A stretch of 64,000 bases of DNA, from NCBI GenBank assembly GCA_963575745.1, contig CAUYUJ010016693.1, forward strand, positions 312,001 to 376,000, written 5' to 3'. Position numbers and translations under genes: made by a program. Below the pieces are notes generated by a model that saw only the letters and a list, made by a program, of their open reading frames with translations, made no database searches and was not told the origin of the DNA. Source of the DNA: Prorocentrum cordatum (taxonomy: Eukaryota > Sar > Dinophyceae > Prorocentrales > Prorocentraceae). Shown piece after piece: positions 32,842 through 43,429 of this stretch (position 1 is its first letter; each line of letters opens with the position of its first letter).

Positions 32842-33126
32842 CTTCCCGAACACAAATGCATGCACGAGCACGCCCACGGGGGCGCAGAGAGTCACGAACG
32901 CGAGCTCGAGCGGGCCATAGGCGTCGCGGTCGATGCCCAGGAGCAGGTAGACGCCCTGGTTCAGCGAGAGAACGTACAGCCTCCAGAAGTCAAAGTCACT
33001 CTCGGTGTAACCCTCTGGCATGTAGTCCTCAGGGAAGTGCTGCGTTATCGTCTTCTCCTCCTCCCTGACCAGCATGAACCAGACACACGCAAGGAGGTGG
33101 CCGCCCATGAGCATCGCACCAGCCAG
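32842..33126 (-). CDS. Channel gene: S5, pore and S6 exon
   Basis: Minus strand, acceptor CTGCAG before 33126, donor AAG|GCCTGG (GC donor) after 32842. The 285 bases are phase 0 at both ends. S5 is LAGAMLMGGHLLACVWFMLV; the pore loop contains LNQGVYLLLGIDRDAYGPLE; S6 is ELAFVTLCAPVGVLVHAFVF and ends FGK, which joins VVLLIQRMG of the next exon. The pore lacks the potassium signature GYG, so ion selectivity cannot be inferred. Confidence 0.88.
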
Positions 33127-33242
33127 CTGCAGCAAGACAAAACGGACCGACGGAACGAAACGATGCTCTGGTGGCGTCCGTGTGATTCTCCAGCCTCTCA
33201 GCGCCTTGCGCGGGACCAAACCAGCTACGGTTACCAACTTTT

Positions 33243-33428
33243 GCTCAGCGTGTGGCGGCAGCGACCCCGGCGACACGCCATGCCTTGCGAGCGGCTGTCG
33301 CGTCGCTCCGCTCCACAGGGCGGGAGGCCGGGAAAGACTCGGGACGCTGACGCCTGGGAATTGACAAAATGTGTATGTGGTCGCGCCGAAGCGCGGAGGG
33401 CCCGAACTAGCGACGCGACACGCTAAGC
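33243..33428. mobile_element. Foldback (MITE-like) element, family C, copy 1
   Basis: Starts GCTCAGCGTGTGGC and ends GCGACACGCTAAGC, an inverted repeat of about 14 bp with one mismatch. The interior has GCGAGCGGCTGTCGCG and TCGCGCCGAAGCGCGG. Two further copies of nearly the same length are at 45371-45554 and 49163-49350. It lies in the channel intron upstream of the S5 exon. Confidence 0.82.
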
Positions 33429-34080
33429 AAACGGTTATGACAGTACTCGTGCCCCCGCCAAGACTAGGGGGAGACGACGAAGGGGCACCAGCGAAAGGCT
33501 GGGGGACCCGCAACGATTTTGCACCGGGAGGCAGGTGGGACAGTGGGAGAGCAAAACAAAGGTTAGATTCGCACGGGGACCCGAATGATGAGACGAAAAT
33601 AGATCAGGAAGCGGCATGGGAACAGAAAGCACCATAAACAGAGGAACCTCATGAGAAAGAGCACAAGGGAGAAATGAGAGAAGATATGAGGGAGGACGGT
33701 GACAACGAGGACGACAAGGAGGAGGGCAAGGAAGCTGAGGAGCAAAAGACAGGAACAGGAGCCTGATTAAGACGAGAGGGAAGAGAAGCAATACAGGTCC
33801 CGGCATCCCCCTCTCTCTCTTTATCCACCTTCCCCCCACTCAATCCACGTCCCCCGATCCCAGCCTCTAGCCCAACCCTCCCTACTGCAGTCTTAGTCCT
33901 CCTCCTCATCCTCCTTTTCCACCCCTGATTCCCTCCTCTCTCCAACTCTTCCTCATCCCTCCTCGTGGCCCTTCCGCCCCAAGCTGTCTAAAACCTCCTA
34001 GACTCAACGACCCTCCATTTCCACCCTAGCCCCTAGACGCTCATAGATCCGCCCTGAAGACAAACAAACACATTCAATCC
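33429..34080. other. Intronic sequence, no exon recognised
   Basis: Lower-GC sequence inside the channel gene between the S3 and S5 exons. An S4 exon is expected somewhere in 33127-34661; I scanned the minus strand and found no regularly spaced Arg/Lys segment. Confidence 0.5.
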
Positions 34081-34084
34081 TATC

Positions 34085-34630
34085 CTCTTCCTCCTCCTCC
34101 TCCTCCTCCTCCTTCGCCTCCTCCCCCACTAAAACCACTAGTATCTCATAACCATCGCCCAGAAACTCGATGGCCCCCTTGGAACCACTGAAATCAACCT
34201 GACACACTGCCCCCTCGTCTTCCCCTCTCCATCCGCAGGCATCCTGCTGCAGACTCTCCCACTCCTCCTCTTCCTCCTCCTCCCCCTCCTCCCCCTCCTC
34301 CTCCTCCTCCTCCTCCTCCACCACCTCCTGTAGCCACCTGTTCCTCTTGCAGCCTGCTCCGCAGCTTCCTCGTCTTCCGCCTCCTCCTCATCCTCATCCT
34401 CCTCCTCCTCCTCTTCCTCCTCCTCCTCCTCCTCCTCCTCCTTTTCCTCCTCATCCTCCTCCTCTTCCTCCTCCTCCTGCTCCTCCTCCTCCGCCTTCTC
34501 TTCCCTCTCCTCCTCCGCCCTCCTCCTCCTTCTCCTTCTCCAGCAACTCGTCCTCCTTCCTCCCTCACTCCCTCCATCACGCCTTCCTCCAGCAACCCCC
34601 TTCCCCCTCCCCCCCCCTCCCCCTTCTGGG
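34085..34630. repeat. (TCC)n tracts
   Basis: TCC-rich plus strand with a non-repetitive island at about 34135-34255. On the gene (minus) strand this is GGA-rich and directly follows the S3 exon. Confidence 0.9.
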
Positions 34631-34661
34631 AGAACGTCTTCCGGTCTTCCGCCCTGGGGGC

Positions 34662-34761
34662 CTTGAGCAGCGCCCCCCAGCGCGCTACGCCCTCCGTGCC
34701 CGGGCCGCCGGCGGACAGGCTCTCGAGCAGCACGAGGGGCACGCAGGACACCACGTCCATC
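34662..34761 (-). CDS. Channel gene: S3 exon
   Basis: Minus strand, acceptor GCGAG|G before 34761, probable donor AAG|GCCCCC (GC donor) after 34662. The 100 bases enter at phase 2 and leave at phase 0. It reads MDVVSCVPLVLLESLSAGGP then GTEGVARWGALLK. Joined to the S2 exon it completes ...RDPRFW-MDVVSCVP, the classic S2-S3 turn (compare SWFxxDxxSxxP in HCN channels). Confidence 0.82.
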
Positions 34762-34794
34762 CTCGCAGCGGGGGGGGGGGAGCGGGAGGCCCCT

Positions 34795-35110
34795 TGCGGG
34801 GGAGGGAGCGGGGGAGGGGAAGAGGGCGGGGAGGAGGAGGGTGGGAAGGGTGATGGAGAGGATACGGGGGGAAGGAGGATAGGGGGAGGAGGAGGAGGAG
34901 GAGGAGGAGGAGGAGGAGGAGGAGGAGGAAGAGGAGGAGGAAGAGAAGGAGGAGGAGGAAGAGGAAGAGGGAGGGAGGGAGGAAGAAGTGTGGAGGCGGA
35001 GCGTTAGAATAGGTAGGAGGGAGAGGAGGAGAGAGAGAGAGAGAGAGAGAGAGAAGGAGGAGGAGGAGGAGGAGGTGGAGGAGGAGAAGGAGGAGGAGGG
35101 AGGGAGGGGG
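34795..35110. repeat. (GGA)n tract with (GA)n
   Basis: GGA-rich plus strand with a (GA)n run at about 35028-35054. On the gene strand it is a long pyrimidine tract upstream of the S3 acceptor. Confidence 0.92.
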
Positions 35111-35836
35111 GAGGGGGGTGGGAGGGAGGATCAGGAGGAGGCGAGGGGGGGGGGGGGGGAGTAGACAAGAGGGGCAAGAGTCCGAGGATACGAGAAGCGA
35201 GAAGTCGGGGTGGACGCAGGAGGAGAGAGGAGAAGCAGGGAGGAGGCGGCGAACGAGGAAACTAATTCCGAGTGTAAGGGAAGAAAATAAATGATGCCGA
35301 GGAGGAGGACAGAAATTTGGACAGCCAGGGGGGAAGAGCGGATGAGCAATTGGAGGACGAGGAGGGAACAGGTGGGGGAGGGAAGAAAGGAGGGAGGAGT
35401 GAGTGGGTGGAGGAGAGAGCTGGAGGAAAGAAGGGACAGGAGGATAAGGACGGAGGATGGGAGAAGCAGGAAGAGTACGTGCCTCAGTGGTACGCGAAGC
35501 TTCGCATGGAAGCGTACGAGATGAGTCCGAGCAAGCCTGGTAGGCACGGGAGGCGAAGCGCGGCCAGCTCGGGCAGATCAAGCACATCAACGGCAAGCTG
35601 GCAGGCTTGAGAGGAACAGATCGCGAAATCGGATCGGATCGGAGACGGATCGGATCGCTAGCGAATGGTCCCGAATCAAGTCAGAATCGGATCGCCTTGC
35701 CGCCTGGCGCTGTCTGGCCCTGGCCGGTACCGATGAATCGGGCCGAGTCGAATGTCATCGGGATCGTGGCCCAGGCCGGCGAAGCGAACCGCACCGCCAG
35801 GCCCGGCCCAGGCGGCCCAGGCCGACAGGAACGCGG
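35111..35836. other. Intronic sequence, no exon recognised
   Basis: Purine-rich to about 35470, then a GATCGGATCGGA-type short repeat at 35625-35665. No supported exon. Confidence 0.5.
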
Positions 35837-35977
35837 GGATCCGAGTGGACGGAGTCGGAGGATGCCGCCGCATCGCCGATGCCTCGGCGACGTCGGCGTG
35901 GAGAGAATCGGGCTCGAAGTCCAGCCGCAGCGGCGACGCATAAAGACGGTGCGGCGCGACCCTCCGATCCCATTCTC
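35837..35977. mobile_element. Foldback element, family A, copy 2
   Basis: The left end contains GGATCCGAGTGGACGGAGTC then GGAGGATGCCGCC. The right end, reverse-complemented, contains GAGAATGGGATCGGAGGGTC then GCGCC. The interior has GCGACGTCGG as in the 13188 copy. More diverged than copy 1. Confidence 0.5.
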
Positions 35978-36381
35978 GTAGGAGGGCCAGTTGAGACGAC
36001 GGTGGCTCTCCCTCGAGAAGGGGGATTTACTACAGAATCGATGTGCCCCCACAATTGGTTCTCTTGTCGGACCCAGGAGACATGCGTAGAACGTTCGTGG
36101 ATCTACGTAACATGCTATGTGTTTTCATGGGTTCGACGAGATTAGTCAATTCTGTAGTCGATCCCCTACTCGACTCCCGCCTGGCCCACCTCCGCTACCA
36201 AGAACTGCCCACTGATCTGCTCCTGCGTTCGCTCTGACTTGCTTTCGACGCGGATCCAGCCGTGGCGACGAGGAGCAAGCCTCCAGGAGGCCCAAACGAG
36301 TCAACACAACGCCAGGGATGGCCGCCGTTGCCTCGGGTGGCCCTCCTCCGAATCTGCTCGGACCCAGTCTGTGGCTACCTA

Positions 36382-36539
36382 CCAGACCACCCCAACCCAA
36401 CCCGAAGACCCGAATCTGACCCGAACTTCGGGTTGGGGGGGGTACGGATACCATGTGTTTTTTCAACGTTCCCCGACCCCCCCCCCACTGGAAATGGAAG
36501 GCAAATTGACGGGCTTCGGGTTGGGCTGGGGTGGTTTGG
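36382..36539. repeat. Inverted repeat with AACCC/GGGTT-rich arms
   Basis: The left arm CCAGACCACCCCAACCCAAC and the right arm GGGCTGGGGTGGTTTGG are complementary over about 26 bases. A C-run and a TTTTTTCAACGTTCC segment lie between them. It sits in a channel intron. Confidence 0.65.
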
Positions 36540-38292
36540 TGGGTGGTGAGCCTGGGCGGCCCAGGCAGTGCAGACCACCGAGACGACGCCACGCCAGGCC
36601 CAGCAGAGCGGCAGAGCCGCGAGGACCTGGGCGCGGAGCGCCCTGGGAGCGGGACCGCCGCGCCGACCGGGAGGACGCGGGGGCGGACGCGAAGCACCCA
36701 GGGCGCCGCATGCCAGGCAGAACAAAGACCGTGTGGCGCTGGCGGGGAAAACCAGCTTCCACAACCAGTGCTTGCACCCAGGGTCACTTCCTCGACTTGC
36801 TCTCGAGGGCCTGGGTGAGTGAGCCGAGGCTTCGCCGCGTCGCCGCCCGCGGGCGCCTGGCGCTGGCAAGGTACGCCGAGACTTCGGCCAGTGCCCGGCC
36901 GTGGGAGCGTCGTGGACGCCCAGCGCTGCACAATTGCTTTGCTCCCCGAGGACACGGAGCGGGACTCCCAGGGGTGACCAGCACACCCTGGGCCCGGCGG
37001 CCGCGGTGCGCGGTCGTCCTTCGTCGAAGGCGCGGGGCGGGATACCCAGGGAGCACCGGCACACTTTGCGCCCAGCGGCCGATATCAGCACGGTGTGCGA
37101 GGAGGGTCGGGAGTTCTCATCGTTCAGTCCAACAACCCAGCCCTATCGGGTGGGGAGCTGCTCCGGATCTCTCCCACGTGAGTCTCAACAAAGCAGCAAG
37201 GCCTGCGAGGAGAGGGGCAACGGAGCTCAGGTCGAAGGACGGTACGAGGCACGGTCCTCGACGCTGGCTGGGACACCAGGCATTAGATGCTCGTTCTTGG
37301 GGCATTCCTGGAGCCACTCACTCCAACCATGCGTCGATGCTGCATCGAACATCCGTCGACTTGAATCAAGCTTGAGCCGACTGGAGCCTAACTGCGTAGT
37401 CGAACTCGAGTCGAACAGATTCGTCAGGTGGGCCCCCAAAAGTCGCCTAAACGAGCATTTAACATGTGGTGTCCGTTCCATGGGAGCCTACGCGGCCACC
37501 AACGCTGTCCTATTTGGGCATGACTTGGACCAGATTTGGAACGGATCTGGGACCGGATTTTGTCCGCGCTCGGACCAGGTCCCTTCACAAGGGACACAGG
37601 GGAAACAGGAAGGGAGAGGAGGAGCAGGAGGACAGGCCAGACGCGATACAAATGCAGAACAAGTCCACTCCGATATGTCGCTCTCCAGGGCTCACAGGCA
37701 CGATCCCGTCGGGGGGTCCACGCGACGACGCTCCAGCAGGAGGGCTGCGCCAGGCAGGGCTCGGAGACCGACGGGGCCACGGCACACTGAGGCCATGTAC
37801 GCCGGCGACCGCCAGCGCCACTGACGGCCCGGATGCCGTAAGAGCGCCAGCGCCCGAAGGCGCGGCGCAGCCGCCGAGACTGAGCCTCAGATCTCCGCCG
37901 ATCTCAGGCGGCCGTCTCCTCCCTCCCCTCCCCCCCGCTCCGCTCCTCCTTCCTCCATGAGTTGGCATTGGCATGTCGGGGGGCGTTTTTTTTTTTCCAA
38001 CGTTCCACTCTTCGCTGGCGACTCGACCAGCACGCATTCAAAAACGTTTCCCTGGGATGGGGACGTCGGGCAGGCGGCATGGTGATACGTAAAAACGCAA
38101 GTGGGACAAACAGTAAGAAAGCGATCAGAAAACAAGCAGGTGGGCCACGGGCCGATCTGGGACCTGAAAACGTAACAAAAAAAGGCGCTCAACACGCGGA
38201 AGCCGTCGATCTTGAAACCGCTAGAGAAAAACGCCCCCAGCGTTTTAATAACCATCATCTGCGCTCGGCCACTCCGAAGGGTGTGGTTTGCA
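36540..38292. other. Intronic sequence; two-unit repeat at 36954 and 37030
   Basis: No exon recognised. The segments 36954-37003 and 37030-37081 are diverged copies (shared GCGGGA, CCCAGG, CAGCACAC or CGGCACAC, and CGGCCG). A T-run lies at 37986-37998. Confidence 0.5.
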
Positions 38293-38456
38293 AAGGGTGT
38301 GGTTACCAGCCAGCACCCTGGAGGGCACCCTGGGGGCGGGCGGGGACCTCGATAAAACTCTCCGCCGCGCCCCGAGGTCCGACGAGGACGGTGTCGCACC
38401 CCCCAGGCCCCCACGGCGCCGACCGCAGACCACACCCTGGCGTAACCACACCCCTT
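38293..38456. mobile_element. Foldback (MITE-like) element, family D
   Basis: The left end AAGGGTGTGGTTACC and the right end, reverse-complemented, AAGGGGTGTGGTTACG form inverted repeats. A partial extra GGGTGTGGTTTG lies just outside the left end. Located in a channel intron. Confidence 0.7.
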
Positions 38457-38589
38457 GCAGCCGCCGAAGGGCTCCCCCCTTCTCGTCCTCCGGATCCTTC
38501 TCCTTACCCTTCGTCTGGCCATAACCTCGAGAAGTATTTCACCCCCCCCCCGTGATCGTTAGCACTGGGCAACAACAAAAATCCAGGGG

Positions 38590-38900
38590 GCGATTTTAGC
38601 CCCCCCAGGCTTGTTTTCAAAATCCAGCTCTAGCCTTAGCGCCGCGCACACGGTTTTTCTCACGATGCACGAGGTTCACGGATTGAAGGCGGCTCGATTT
38701 TCAAAGATAACTCTCGCCTTAGCGCCGCGCGCATTGGTAGTTTAAACTGTGCACGAGTTTCACGGCTTGAAGGCGGCTCGTTCTTTTTATCTAGCTCTCG
38801 CCTTAGCGCCGTGCAAATTCGCGAATCAAAATTTGCAGGAGACTCACGGATTGAGGGCGGCTCGGTTTCATAATGTAGCTCTCGCCTTTGCCGCCCCCGC
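38590..38900 (+). repeat. About four units of the 75-bp repeat family
   Basis: Units carry GCTCTCGCCTTAGCGCCG, then GCAC or GCAA, then TTCACGG, TTGAAGGCGG, CTCG and a T-rich segment. This is the unit found at 47350-48100 and, inverted, at 39437-39625. Confidence 0.85.
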
Positions 38901-39074
38901 CCTATGCCAATCCTTCACGAGAAATTGATTCCCGTCAGCTGCCCTGGGGGGTGGCCCACCCCAGGGTATCGCGCCCGCCCCACACGGAGCGTTATCTTAG
39001 CACCGCGGAACGGTGAACGAGAATCCCGCCCGCGAGTAGTAGTAATAGAAATAATAAAAAGACCACTGACACTA

Positions 39075-39153
39075 GCACTCGTTTGAGTAATTCAAGCAAG
39101 CGTAATAGTGGTAGTAGTTGTAGCAGTAATACTACTACTAATGATAATACCAA

Positions 39154-39190
<37 letters not shown>

Positions 39191-39191
39191 G

Positions 39192-39272
<81 letters not shown>

Positions 39273-39285
39273 GTACTAGTACTAG

Positions 39286-39384
<99 letters not shown>

Positions 39385-39425
39385 TACGACGACTACTACT
39401 ACTACTACTAATAATAATACTAATA
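39075..39425. repeat. (ACT)n with internal (ACG)n microsatellite
   Basis: Over 300 bases of ACT repeats with a pure ACG block at about 39342-39385, ending in AAT repeats. Confidence 0.97.
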
Positions 39426-39436
39426 ATAATAATAGA

Positions 39437-39625
39437 ATGCGCGCGGCGCTAAGGCGAGAGCTACATTTTGAAACGAGCCGCCTTCAATCCGCGAAGCTCT
39501 TGCAAGTTTTTGCAGTACATGTGCGCGGCGCTAAAGCGAGAGCTACAAACCGCCCTCAATCCGCGAAGCTCTTGCTAATGTTTGGAACGAATGCGCGCGG
39601 CGCTAAGGCGAGAGCTACATCATCC
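39437..39625 (-). repeat. 75-bp repeat family, inverted units
   Basis: GCGCGGCGCTAAGGCGAGAG recurs three times (about 39438, 39524 and 39594). This is the reverse complement of the units at 38590-38900, so the two groups form an inverted pair around the ACT microsatellite. Confidence 0.85.
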
Positions 39626-39879
39626 TTCCGGTTGAAGGAAAAAGCCCTTCCCCGTGCGGGAAGCGTTACCCTTTTGCGAGAAGGGGGGGTCTTAAATACT
39701 TGTGAAGGTTACTTGGCAAGCTGGGCACTCTACCCCGAGGCCTGGGCGAGCCCAGGGTAGACGCGTGCCGGCCTGTCGTAGCGTTCGGCCGCGCGGAGCG
39801 GAGGCCCACCCTGTGCAGCGTAGCCTGGCACCCGAACAGGCTTTCATGCCTTCAGCTTTCAACCCTGTCTTCGAACGTG

Positions 39880-40010
39880 GCTCTTCGAGCAGTGGAGCTA
39901 GATTCCAATAGTAGCCTGTGAAGAGGGAGCTTGGAGAGAGTGTGCATTGAAACATCGCTGATGAGTCTTGAATTTGCACTGGCCCATCTCCCTCCTCCTC
40001 GAGCGTACCC
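39880..40010 (+). repeat. 3' end of the TCC-bounded composite repeat, third copy
   Basis: GTGAAGAGGGAGCTTGGAGA, then ATGAGTCTTGAATTTGCACT and GGCCCATCTCCCTCC match the 3' terminal segment of the copies at 48380-48450 and 21304-21400 (minus). The TCC tail is short here. Confidence 0.75.
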
Positions 40011-41007
40011 AAGAGAAGTCCAGTCTGCTCTCTCTGCCTCCGCCTGGCCCCGCAACAATGGCTGGCCTGCGGACCTGGTGCCTCACTGCAGGCATAGCGG
40101 AAAGACACGCTTGCTCTGAGAGGGGGGCGGGGTCGGGGGGGACCGAATGGTGATGTGGAGATAGGAAGCAAATACACACACAAGCACTGAATCGATCCTT
40201 CTCCCATCCCCGTCCTCCTCCTCCCTTGTCGCGGGGCCGCACGAGGGCGCAACGGCGCGGCCGCGGGCCGCCCGATGGGACATCTCCCGGGCACGGCCTC
40301 GGAGCGACTGGGGGAGACATCCGTCTGGCGGGCGGCGGGGAGGGGCACCCGCGCCCACCCTTCTGCGGCAACGCACGGGGGCCTCCCGTGCCAGCCTGCT
40401 GGCCCTGGCGAATCGACGCTGCATCGACGCTACATCGACGCTCAGTCGACGCCGACGCCGATGCACCCTGAAAACGGGATGACGAGGACACGCAAGGCTC
40501 CCGCGATTTGATGCAGAAGCTTCCCGTTCGAGCGTATGCTCGACTCGGCGGCCTCTCATCGGGGATGGACAGACCCCCCTTTAGCAAAACGTGGTTTAGT
40601 GAAGACGACCTGAGGCCCAAACCTGGCCGGCGCAAGCCTGGAAAATAACGGCCACGGCGCGATCTCGAGAACCGAAAACGGACAATTCACTAATCGACGT
40701 GTCACTGTTGGGGGTTCTGTCCACCCCCGATCTCAGAGGCTCCGGCCTGTGCCGAGGAGCCGCTCCTGTGGCTCCAGGGGCAGGCTCAGGGAGCTTCTCG
40801 GAAGGCCGAGGCCCCCCGGAGCCCTCTGGAGAGGTCCGCCCACTCTGCCTTCCCCCCTCGGTGGCTCAAAGATGGGGCCCTGAGGGATGAGGGACGGGGT
40901 CCCGAGGACGGGGTGCCTCGAGCAGTGCAGATCCACCCTCGGATCTCCTCCTGTCCTGAGGGCCCCATCCGTCAAGACCCCATCTTGGCACCGCCGACCC
41001 CCCAAGG
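40011..41007. other. Intronic sequence, no exon recognised
   Basis: GC-rich sequence with a short array of ATCGACGCT-like units at about 40415-40460. No supported coding exon. Confidence 0.45.
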
Positions 41008-41456
41008 CGCGCCGCCGATGGACGCCCCGCCTGCGCCGTGGTGGCCCGTGCCATCCCCCCGCCGCCCACTCTGCCTTCCAACCCTGGGCGCGCCGCCCTA
41101 CGGCAAGTTCGCGTCGTGACGGCCCCGGTGTTGGCCTCCGACACCGCGTGAATCGTCGGGAGAGCCCAGACTCGAATCGCGGCGATCGGTCGGCGGAACT
41201 CGGCAGTCGAGTCGGAAGAAGTCGAATCGGCGGAAATCGGCAGGCCAGTAGGCCTCCGCTGAGAAATCGGGATCCAGGTCGGAACCACAAGTCGAATCGA
41301 ATCGGAATCGGAATCGGAAGCCATCGAAATCGAATCGAAGCGAATCGGAGGAATCAGAACGAGCCCTGGAATCGTCCGAGATCGACTGGCGCCCTGGGCG
41401 CGCCGCCGATGGACGCCCCGCCTGCGCCGTGGTGGCCCGTGCCATCCTCCCGCCGA
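41008..41456. repeat. 55-bp direct repeat flanking a GAATCG-rich minisatellite
   Basis: GCGCCGCCGATGGACGCCCC and the next ~35 bases occur at about 41008-41066 and again at 41398-41456, almost identical. Between them, 41170-41390 is rich in GAATCG and AATCGGAATCGG units. Confidence 0.8.
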
Positions 41457-41689
41457 TCCCTGCCGCGGTTCGGGGAGACGTGAGACTCGGGTCCGGCCTG
41501 ACGGGGCCCTGCTGAAAATGACGAGGCCCGGTCTGAGAGACTTGACGCCAGCTCCCGCTGCAGGCATCCCACGAAAAAACTGGACCGTCGAAAGCCGGGG
41601 CGCACTCGCCAGAGAGCGTCGGCGAACCCGCGCTCCGGCGCACGCGGGCCCCACGCTTCCCCGAGCTGAGGAGGCGGACGCCGCCCCTG

Positions 41690-41714
41690 CCCCCCCCCCC
41701 CCCCCCCCCCCCCC
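41690..41714. repeat. 25-base poly-C run
   Basis: Homopolymer C; length uncertain. Confidence 0.95.
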
Positions 41715-41921
41715 GCGAAGCCCTTCGCTCCTCCCTCGCTGGCGCCGGCGCGGGGTCGCAGGGGCCGAGGGGGGTGCGCTTCGGCGAAGGGGCCCTGGGG
41801 GCGCTTCGGCACGGCGCCCCGCGCCCCAAGCGCCGCAGGGAGGAGGGAGGGGGGAGAAAGGAGGAGGACGAGGAGGAGGAAGGAGGCAAAGGTCGAGGGG
41901 GGCGGAGCAGCGGAAGGCGTC

Positions 41922-42094
41922 CAGAAGCGAGGATCTCGCAGGTTGTAGAGCAAGATCCGCTTGGCAGAGCAGGACTCGCGCCCCGTCTCGACATGGAGGA
42001 TCGTGGTGTGAAGCTGCACAATCAAGAAGGCCGCGTACGCGAGATCGATAACCTCAAGTCGCGGATTGAATGTATGCGGGACGTTCTCTTCCGG
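41922..42094 (-). CDS. Channel gene: S2 exon
   Basis: Minus strand, acceptor GCCCAG before 42094, donor CTTCTG|GACG (GA donor) after 41922. The 173 bases enter at phase 0 and leave at phase 2. It reads NVPHTFNPRLEVIDLAYAAF, LIVQLHTTILHVETG, then KRILLYNLRDPRFW. The split Trp codon is completed by the first base of the S3 exon. The hydrophobic stretch LEVIDLAYAAFLIVQL is S2. Confidence 0.82.
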
Positions 42095-42192
42095 CTGGGC
42101 CCCGCAGACGGTAGAAAATTATCCTGGCGAAGGACCCGACCATATGATATTGTGAATACCGCAATTATGAATCCCATGTTTGCCCGCGCTCC

Positions 42193-43040
42193 CTATGGGG
42201 CCACGAACCGTGTGGGGGCCGAACCGTGTGAGGGGTGTGCAAAAATGGGGCGGCGGCGCCATGCGAACTGCGCCACTGGGATCTTAGGTGGAGCTCTCTA
42301 TGGGGCCACGAAACGTGTGAGGGGTGTGCCTAAATGGGGCGGCGGCGCCATGCGAACTGCACCACTGGGACCTTAGGTGGAGCTCCTTATGTGGCCACGA
42401 CACGCATGAGGGGTCTGCCACAATAGGGTGGCGGCGCCATGCGGGCGGTGGCACTGGGGCCTTAGGTGGAGCTCCCTATGCCACAACACGTGTTTCGTGT
42501 GTGCCAAAATGCGGTGGCGGCGCCATGCGGGCTGCGCCGCTGGGACCCTAGATGGAGCTCCCTATGGGGCCACGAAACGTGTGAGGGGTGTACCAAAATG
42601 GGGCGGCGGCGCCATGCGGGCGGTGCCACTGGGACCTTAGACGGAGCTCCCCATGGGGCCACGAAACGTGTGAGGGGTGTGCCCAAATGTGGCGGCGGCG
42701 CCATGCGGACGGTGGCACTGGGGCCTTCGGTGGAGCTCCCTATGGGGCCACGAAACGTGTGAGGGGTGTACCAAAATGGGGCGGCGGCACCATGCGGGCG
42801 GTGGCACTGGGACCTTAGATGGAGCTCCCTATGCCACAACACGTGTTTCGTGTGTGCCAAAATGCGGTGGCGGCGCCATGCGGGCTGCGCCGCTGGGACC
42901 CTAGATGGAGCTCCCTATGGGGCCACGAAACGTGTGAGGGGTGTGCCAACATGGGGCGGCGGCGCCATGCGGGTGGTGGCACTGGGGCCTTCGGTGGAGC
43001 TCCCTATGGGGCCACGAAACGTGTGAGGGGTGTATCGAAA
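42193..43040. repeat. 89-bp tandem repeat, nine or more units, with higher-order period
   Basis: Units begin with CTATGGGGCC or CTATGCCACA at 42193, 42298, 42387, 42476, 42562, 42651, 42740, 42829, 42915 and 43004. Spacings are 105, 89, 89, 86, 89, 89, 89, 86 and 89. The 86-bp variant (CCACAACACGTGTTTCGTGT) recurs after 353 bases, so 42476-42828 and 42829 onward are copies of a four-unit block. The array lies in the S1-S2 intron of the channel gene. Confidence 0.93.
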
Positions 43041-43074
43041 CAGAGACATGCGGAGAGCAAAGGCAAGGAGGGGG

Positions 43075-43175
43075 AGGAGGGAGGAGGAGGAGGAGGAGGA
43101 GGAGGAGGAGGAGGAAGAGGAGGAGGAGAAGGAGGAGGAAGAGGAGGAGGAGGAGGAGGAGGAAGGAAAGAGGAG
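43075..43175. repeat. (GGA)n tract
   Basis: GGA repeats immediately after the 89-bp array. Confidence 0.95.
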
Positions 43176-43429
43176 AACGCGGGGCACCGTCTCTTCAAAA
43201 CGAGGACCCAACACCACAGGATGGTTGGGAACAACGAGCCCATATCGACATCGGTGTTCCACAAATGTGAAATCGTCTTTTCGGAGCCTAATGCCTGGTG
43301 AAATCGTTATTTAGAAGCCTTGCATTGCTGAGCACTGCAATGCAAAACCTCATGTCATGACTAAGGACACCACTTCTCCAGGAGACCCAGAACAACTTTA
43401 CTCAGTTACGATGGGGTCCGCGATGGGGG

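Noticed and set aside
36382-36539. Telomere-like repeat because of AACCC/GGGTT content
   Set aside because: The motif is not tandem. It forms the arms of an inverted repeat.
39083-39760. 225-residue Thr-rich frame
   Set aside because: Translation of the ACT microsatellite. The tail overlaps inverted 75-bp units.
41774-42376. Plus-strand 200-residue frame with EDRGVKLHNQEGRVREI
   Set aside because: Third-position GC is lower than on the minus strand, where S2 of the channel is read with consistent splice phases.
42193-43040. CRISPR array
   Set aside because: Repeats are contiguous 89-bp satellite units without unique spacers, in a eukaryotic intron.
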